Shown here one piece after another: positions 6,241 through 8,756 of a DNA stretch of 8,756 bases. The notes beneath the pieces are model-generated. The model saw only the letters and a program-made list of their open reading frames with translations, was not told the DNA's origin and made no database searches. Each line of letters begins with the position of its first letter. The first letter of the stretch is position 1. A program made the position numbers and the translations under genes. The DNA is from an uncultured Eubacteriales bacterium (GTDB lineage: Bacteria > Bacillota > Clostridia > Oscillospirales > Acutalibacteraceae). The DNA lies in contig CAKUAQ010000062.1 of NCBI GenBank assembly GCA_934636435.1, positions 1-8,756 of the forward strand, given 5' to 3'.

Positions 6241-6287
6241 TATAGGAGGAATGGTTCCTATTACCAATTATAAGAGGAGAGATGGGT

Positions 6288-8756
6288 ATGGAAACGAAAG
6301 CGACATGGAAACGGGTCGGCAAGGCGGCGCTGGCGATTGTGCTGGTGATCGCTCTGTCGGCGGGAACGGCGCTGTTCATCCACCGGCGCAGCGGTGTGCC
6401 GACGGCGGCGACGGTGAAGAATGGGCTGTCCGCCTACGAATTGGCGGTGGCGGAGGGCTATTCCGGCACCATGCAGGAATGGCTGGCGTCGCTGCGGGGG
6501 CAGTCGGCGTATGCGCTGGCGAAAGAGGCAGGCTATACCGGCTCGGAATCCGACTGGGCGGCACGGCTGGCGAAGCTGGCGCAGAGCAACCCGGTCAGCC
6601 TCACGGCGGCGAATTTTAATAACCGGGGGCAGCTGATCCTGACCCTGTCCGACGGCACGACCCTCAACCTGGGGAACGCCGTGGGGGAAAATGGGAAGAA
6701 TGGTTCCGATGGCAGGAACGGTACGGACGGTAAAAACGGCGCTGACGGCAAGAATGGGAAAGACGGAAAAGACGGGCTGAACGGCGTCAGTGTGTCCGGC
6801 GTGGATCTGACCGATGCCGGGGAGCTGGTGCTGCGGTTCTCTGATGACCGGATGGTGAATGTGGGCCGGGTCACCGGCGCCCAAGGCATCCAAGGCGAAA
6901 AGGGCGAGAAAGGCGACACCGGCGCGCAGGGTGCACAAGGCGAAAAGGGCGAGAAAGGCGACACCGGTGCCCAAGGTGCGCAAGGCGAAAAGGGCGAAAA
7001 AGGTGACACGGGCGCCGCCGGCAACGGCATCCAGATCATTCGGCTGGTGGATGGCACCATGACCGTGGAGCTGACCGACGGCTCCAAGTTCACCTTTGAG
7101 AATGTGCGGGGAGAGAACGGCGCCGACGGCGTGTCCCCGCAGGTGCGGATCAACGCCGCCACCAATCAGTGGGAGATTTCCGCCGATGAGGGGGAAAATT
7201 GGGTCTCCACCGGTGTGCAGGCGACCGGTGCCCGGGGCGAAGCCGGTGCGCCGGGTGAAAAAGGCGAAAAAGGCGACAAGGGCGATCCCGGGCAGAATGG
7301 CGTCAGCCCCCGGGTGATGATCGACCCGGCAAGCCGGGAGTGGAAGATTTCCACGGATAACGGCTTGACCTGGATGGGGACGGGCATTTCCGCCACCGGC
7401 GAAAAGGGCGAGAAGGGTGACACCGGCGCCCAAGGTGCGCAGGGTGAAAAGGGCGAGAAAGGCGACACCGGAGCGCAGGGTGCGCAAGGTGAAAAGGGCG
7501 AGAAGGGTGACACCGGTGTGAGCGTGACCGGCGTGACGCTGGAGGACTATAAGCTGGTGGTCACTCTGTCCGACGGCACCGTGCTGCGGCTGGAGCAATC
7601 CCTGCTGGGCGCAACGGGCGCCAAGGGGGATACCGGTGCGCAGGGCGTACAGGGCGAAAAGGGCGAAAAGGGCGAAAAGGGCGAAAAAGGCGACACCGGC
7701 GCAGCGGGACGGGGCATTGAACGGGTGGTGCTGACCGCCGAGGGCTGTCTGATCTTTGAATACTCCGACGGCACAAGGTCGGAGCCCACCGCCTCGCTGA
7801 TGGGTGCACAAGGCGAAAAGGGCGACAAGGGTGACCCCGGCGCAGACGGACGGGGGATCGTCACCGTGTCGCTGAACGGCGGCGACCTGTATGTGACCTA
7901 TTCCGATAGCGCCACCCCGGTGCGCATCGGCACGGTGCAGGGCGAAAAAGGGGATAAGGGCGATCCCGGCGCACAGGGCGAGAAGGGTGACCCCGGCGTG
8001 GACGGGAAATCCGCTTATGAGCTGTATAAAGCCGCCTATCCGGACTATACCGGCACCCTCACCGAGTGGCTCGCCTCGCTGAAGGGCGATACCGGCCGGG
8101 GCATTGTGGACGTATCTTACTCCAATAATCAACTGACCATAACTTACAGCGACCAAACGAAGCAAGTGATTCCGATACAGTTTGGCGCGGGTGGCGTGGA
8201 TATTACTGACTATTTTATATTCTCTATATTGCCGGATGAAACATACGGGGTAATGGCAGGCGATTTGGCAAAATATGCGGCTGTGTTAACAATTCCCGAT
8301 GTCCATAACGGAATTGCAGTAACACAAATATTGGATAATGGTTTTTCTGACTTGGAACTGTTACAAAAGGTCACAATTCCGGATAGCGTTGTTTCTATCG
8401 GAGATAGTGCCTTCAAAAATTGTACTTCCCTTAATTTAGTGGGATTGCCGCAACAGTTGCATACAATCGGGTCATATTCTTTCTCGAATTGTACGGCATT
8501 GGGGAGCATTGTAATACCGGAAAGTGTGCAAACCATCAAGTCATATGCATTCTACTCATCCGGATTGAGTAGTGCGGTGTTTGAAAATGTGAATTGGTAT
8601 GTCGGGAATATGCCGAAGTTTATTTCAAGAAGTTATATGCCGAATTACCCTCGAAATGAAGAGATTGCAACCGAGTATAACGGGACATTTAATTTTGGAG
8701 ACGAAAAGAAGGTCGCTTTGGCGCTAAAAGGCGATTACAAGTACAGTCATGCGTAT
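6288..8756 (+). CDS. Membrane-anchored collagen-like protein with BspA-type LRR region (3' end outside window)
   Basis: The 823 codons present have no stop, so the protein runs past the right edge. ATG 6288 lies 8 bases after AGAGGAG; an in-frame ATG at 6282 is too close. Residues 1-11 are basic and about 12-31 form one hydrophobic segment, either a type II anchor or an uncleaved signal. Residues 45-97 hold two SAYELA-type modules, and a third lies at 573-600. From 133 to 605, Gly-X-Y collagen tracts alternate with about 30-residue beta modules ending in SDGT, and with two NGVSP...W.IS modules. Residues about 667-766 match BspA-like repeats (VTIPDSVVSIGDSAFKNCTS, IVIPESVQTIKSYAF). KGE/KGD triplets are known to stabilise bacterial collagen helices. 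A surface or adhesive role is inferred. The LRR part is much more AT-rich than the rest. No cell-wall anchor can be assessed. Confidence 0.88.
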   Translation, partial: METKATWKRVGKAALAIVLVIALSAGTALFIHRRSGVPTAATVKNGLSAYELAVAEGYSGTMQEWLASLRGQSAYALAKEAGYTGSESDWAARLAKLAQSNPVSLTAANFNNRGQLILTLSDGTTLNLGNAVGENGKNGSDGRNGTDGKNGADGKNGKDGKDGLNGVSVSGVDLTDAGELVLRFSDDRMVNVGRVTGAQGIQGEKGEKGDTGAQGAQGEKGEKGDTGAQGAQGEKGEKGDTGAAGNGIQIIRLVDGTMTVELTDGSKFTFENVRGENGADGVSPQVRINAATNQWEISADEGENWVSTGVQATGARGEAGAPGEKGEKGDKGDPGQNGVSPRVMIDPASREWKISTDNGLTWMGTGISATGEKGEKGDTGAQGAQGEKGEKGDTGAQGAQGEKGEKGDTGVSVTGVTLEDYKLVVTLSDGTVLRLEQSLLGATGAKGDTGAQGVQGEKGEKGEKGEKGDTGAAGRGIERVVLTAEGCLIFEYSDGTRSEPTASLMGAQGEKGDKGDPGADGRGIVTVSLNGGDLYVTYSDSATPVRIGTVQGEKGDKGDPGAQGEKGDPGVDGKSAYELYKAAYPDYTGTLTEWLASLKGDTGRGIVDVSYSNNQLTITYSDQTKQVIPIQFGAGGVDITDYFIFSILPDETYGVMAGDLAKYAAVLTIPDVHNGIAVTQILDNGFSDLELLQKVTIPDSVVSIGDSAFKNCTSLNLVGLPQQLHTIGSYSFSNCTALGSIVIPESVQTIKSYAFYSSGLSSAVFENVNWYVGNMPKFISRSYMPNYPRNEEIATEYNGTFNFGDEKKVALALKGDYKYSHAY
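6420..6578 (+). repeat. Two SAYELA...EWLASL modules at the N-terminus
   Basis: Residues 45-70 (SAYELAVAEGYSG then EWLASLRG) and 71-97 (SAYALAKEAGYTG then DWAARLAKL) are tandem copies of one short module. A third copy is at residues 573-600 (8004-8087; SAYELYKAAYPDYTG, EWLASLKG), on the other side of the collagen region. Such modules often flank Gly-X-Y tracts in bacterial and phage fibre proteins. Confidence 0.7.
6684..6788 (+). repeat. First Gly-X-Y tract, Asn/Asp-rich
   Basis: Residues 133-167 form an uninterrupted Gly-X-Y run rich in NG and DG (GKNGSDGRNGTDGKNGADG). It differs in composition from the later EKG-rich tracts. Confidence 0.85.
6876..7010 (+). repeat. Three tandem 45-base Gly-X-Y repeats
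   Basis: Three units encode GAQG(A/I)QGEKGEKGDT at residues 197-211, 212-226 and 227-241. The DNA copies differ mostly at third codon positions. Glycine falls at every third residue throughout. Confidence 0.9.
7398..7514 (+). repeat. Second array of the same 45-base Gly-X-Y repeats
   Basis: Residues 371-409 hold a 9-residue half unit (GEKGEKGDT) and two full copies of the same 15-residue unit found at 6876-7010. The distance and shared sequence make recombination between the two arrays possible. Confidence 0.88.
7608..7718 (+). repeat. Third long Gly-X-Y tract with four GEK triplets in a row
   Basis: Residues 441-477 run GATGAKGDTGAQGVQ, then GEK four times, then GDTGAAGRG. The codons GGCGAAAAG are repeated nearly exactly, a likely place for slippage. 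Confidence 0.85.
8286..8585 (+). repeat. BspA-like leucine-rich repeats (LRR_5 type)
   Basis: Residues about 667-766 contain about four units spaced by 21-24 residues. The pattern is I.IP..V..IG..AF..C..L, seen at VTIPDSVVSIGDSAFKNCTS, GLPQQLHTIGSYSFSNCTAL and IVIPESVQTIKSYAFYSSGL. Such repeats are common in secreted surface proteins of gut bacteria. Confidence 0.8.

Larger units (their letters stand above)
6186..6261. promoter_or_regulatory. Operator cluster of ATAGGAA half-sites in the divergent region
   Basis: An 11-base perfect inverted repeat, TTATACTTCCT (6193-6203) and AGGAAGTATAA (6221-6231), surrounds both -35 boxes with a 17-base centre. The same half-site recurs as ATAGGAATTATA (6186-6197) and ATAGGAAGTATA (6219-6230). 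ATAGGA (6242-6247) and TCCTAT (6256-6261) form a further pair. Repetition of one half-site in both orientations over both promoters suggests the binding region of the adjacent XRE regulator. Confidence 0.65.

Noticed and set aside
6876..7514. Regular DNA repeats that could be taken for a CRISPR array
   Set aside because: The repeats are back-to-back or separated by coding modules, vary at third codon positions and keep one reading frame. No unique spacers of constant length are present.
6261..8165. A 634-residue open frame on the minus strand opposite the collagen-like gene
   Set aside because: Its sequence is a low-complexity mirror of the Gly-X-Y codons (runs of ALFALF and similar). GC-rich repeats remove antisense stops. 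It has no family signature, and the plus-strand frame has promoter, ribosome site and known domains.
8210..8539. 109-residue minus-strand open frame opposite the LRR region
   Set aside because: It is antisense to a frame with clear LRR repeats, has no recognisable domain and shows no convincing ribosome site.
6288..8756. Phage tail fibre as the identity of the collagen-like protein
   Set aside because: The modules do resemble those in phage fibres, but the N-terminal membrane segment, the LRR region and the absence of other phage genes favour a cell-surface protein.

Overview
The window looks like the chromosome of a high-GC, endospore-forming member of the Clostridia, probably a gut-type Oscillospirales/Ruminococcaceae relative. 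The reasons are a complete spoIIA sporulation operon, a T-box leader of Firmicutes type, a fused ispDF gene, strong AGGAGG ribosome sites and GC-rich codon use. The order-level placement is inference.

Layout. (1) Positions 16-195 (+) hold a short excisionase-type helix-turn-helix ORF that looks truncated or decayed and converges on the next operon. (2) Positions 203-1645 (-) are the spoIIA operon, transcribed spoIIAA-spoIIAB-sigF with overlapping genes; it encodes the anti-anti-sigma factor, anti-sigma kinase and forespore sigma factor. (3) Positions 1646-1791 are an intergenic region with a hairpin plus T-tract that ends the operon to its right, only about 30 bases before spoIIAA. (4) Positions 1792-5395 (-) are asnS-asnA-ispDF, tightly spaced behind one leader. 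(5) Positions about 5436-5745 (-) carry a sigma-A-type promoter and a complete T-box leader. Its specifier loop has Asn codons, its TGGCACC bulge fits the tRNA-Asn acceptor end, and its antiterminator and terminator share a strand. (6) Positions 5811-6161 (-) encode an XRE-family repressor-like protein. (7) Positions 6162-6287 are a compact divergent control region with two promoters back to back and a cluster of ATAGGAA half-sites. (8) Positions 6288-8756 (+, open at the right edge) encode a large membrane-anchored collagen-like protein that changes abruptly into a BspA-type leucine-rich-repeat region.

How they work together. SpoIIAA, SpoIIAB and SigF form the known partner-switching module that activates SigF in the forespore. 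The T-box should switch on AsnRS and asparagine synthetase A together when uncharged tRNA-Asn builds up. No internal terminator is visible, so the isoprenoid enzyme IspDF should follow the same signal. The XRE protein probably represses both itself and the collagen-like surface protein through the shared operator region.

The most interesting part is the right end. The collagen-like gene is a mosaic of Gly-X-Y tracts and three kinds of recurring short module. Near 8110 its DNA drops from about 65-70% GC to about 42% GC, inside one of those modules and without breaking the reading frame. This suggests that the LRR tip was acquired from elsewhere. Everything else is recognisable housekeeping or sporulation content; I see no CRISPR array, rRNA, tRNA or insertion sequence.
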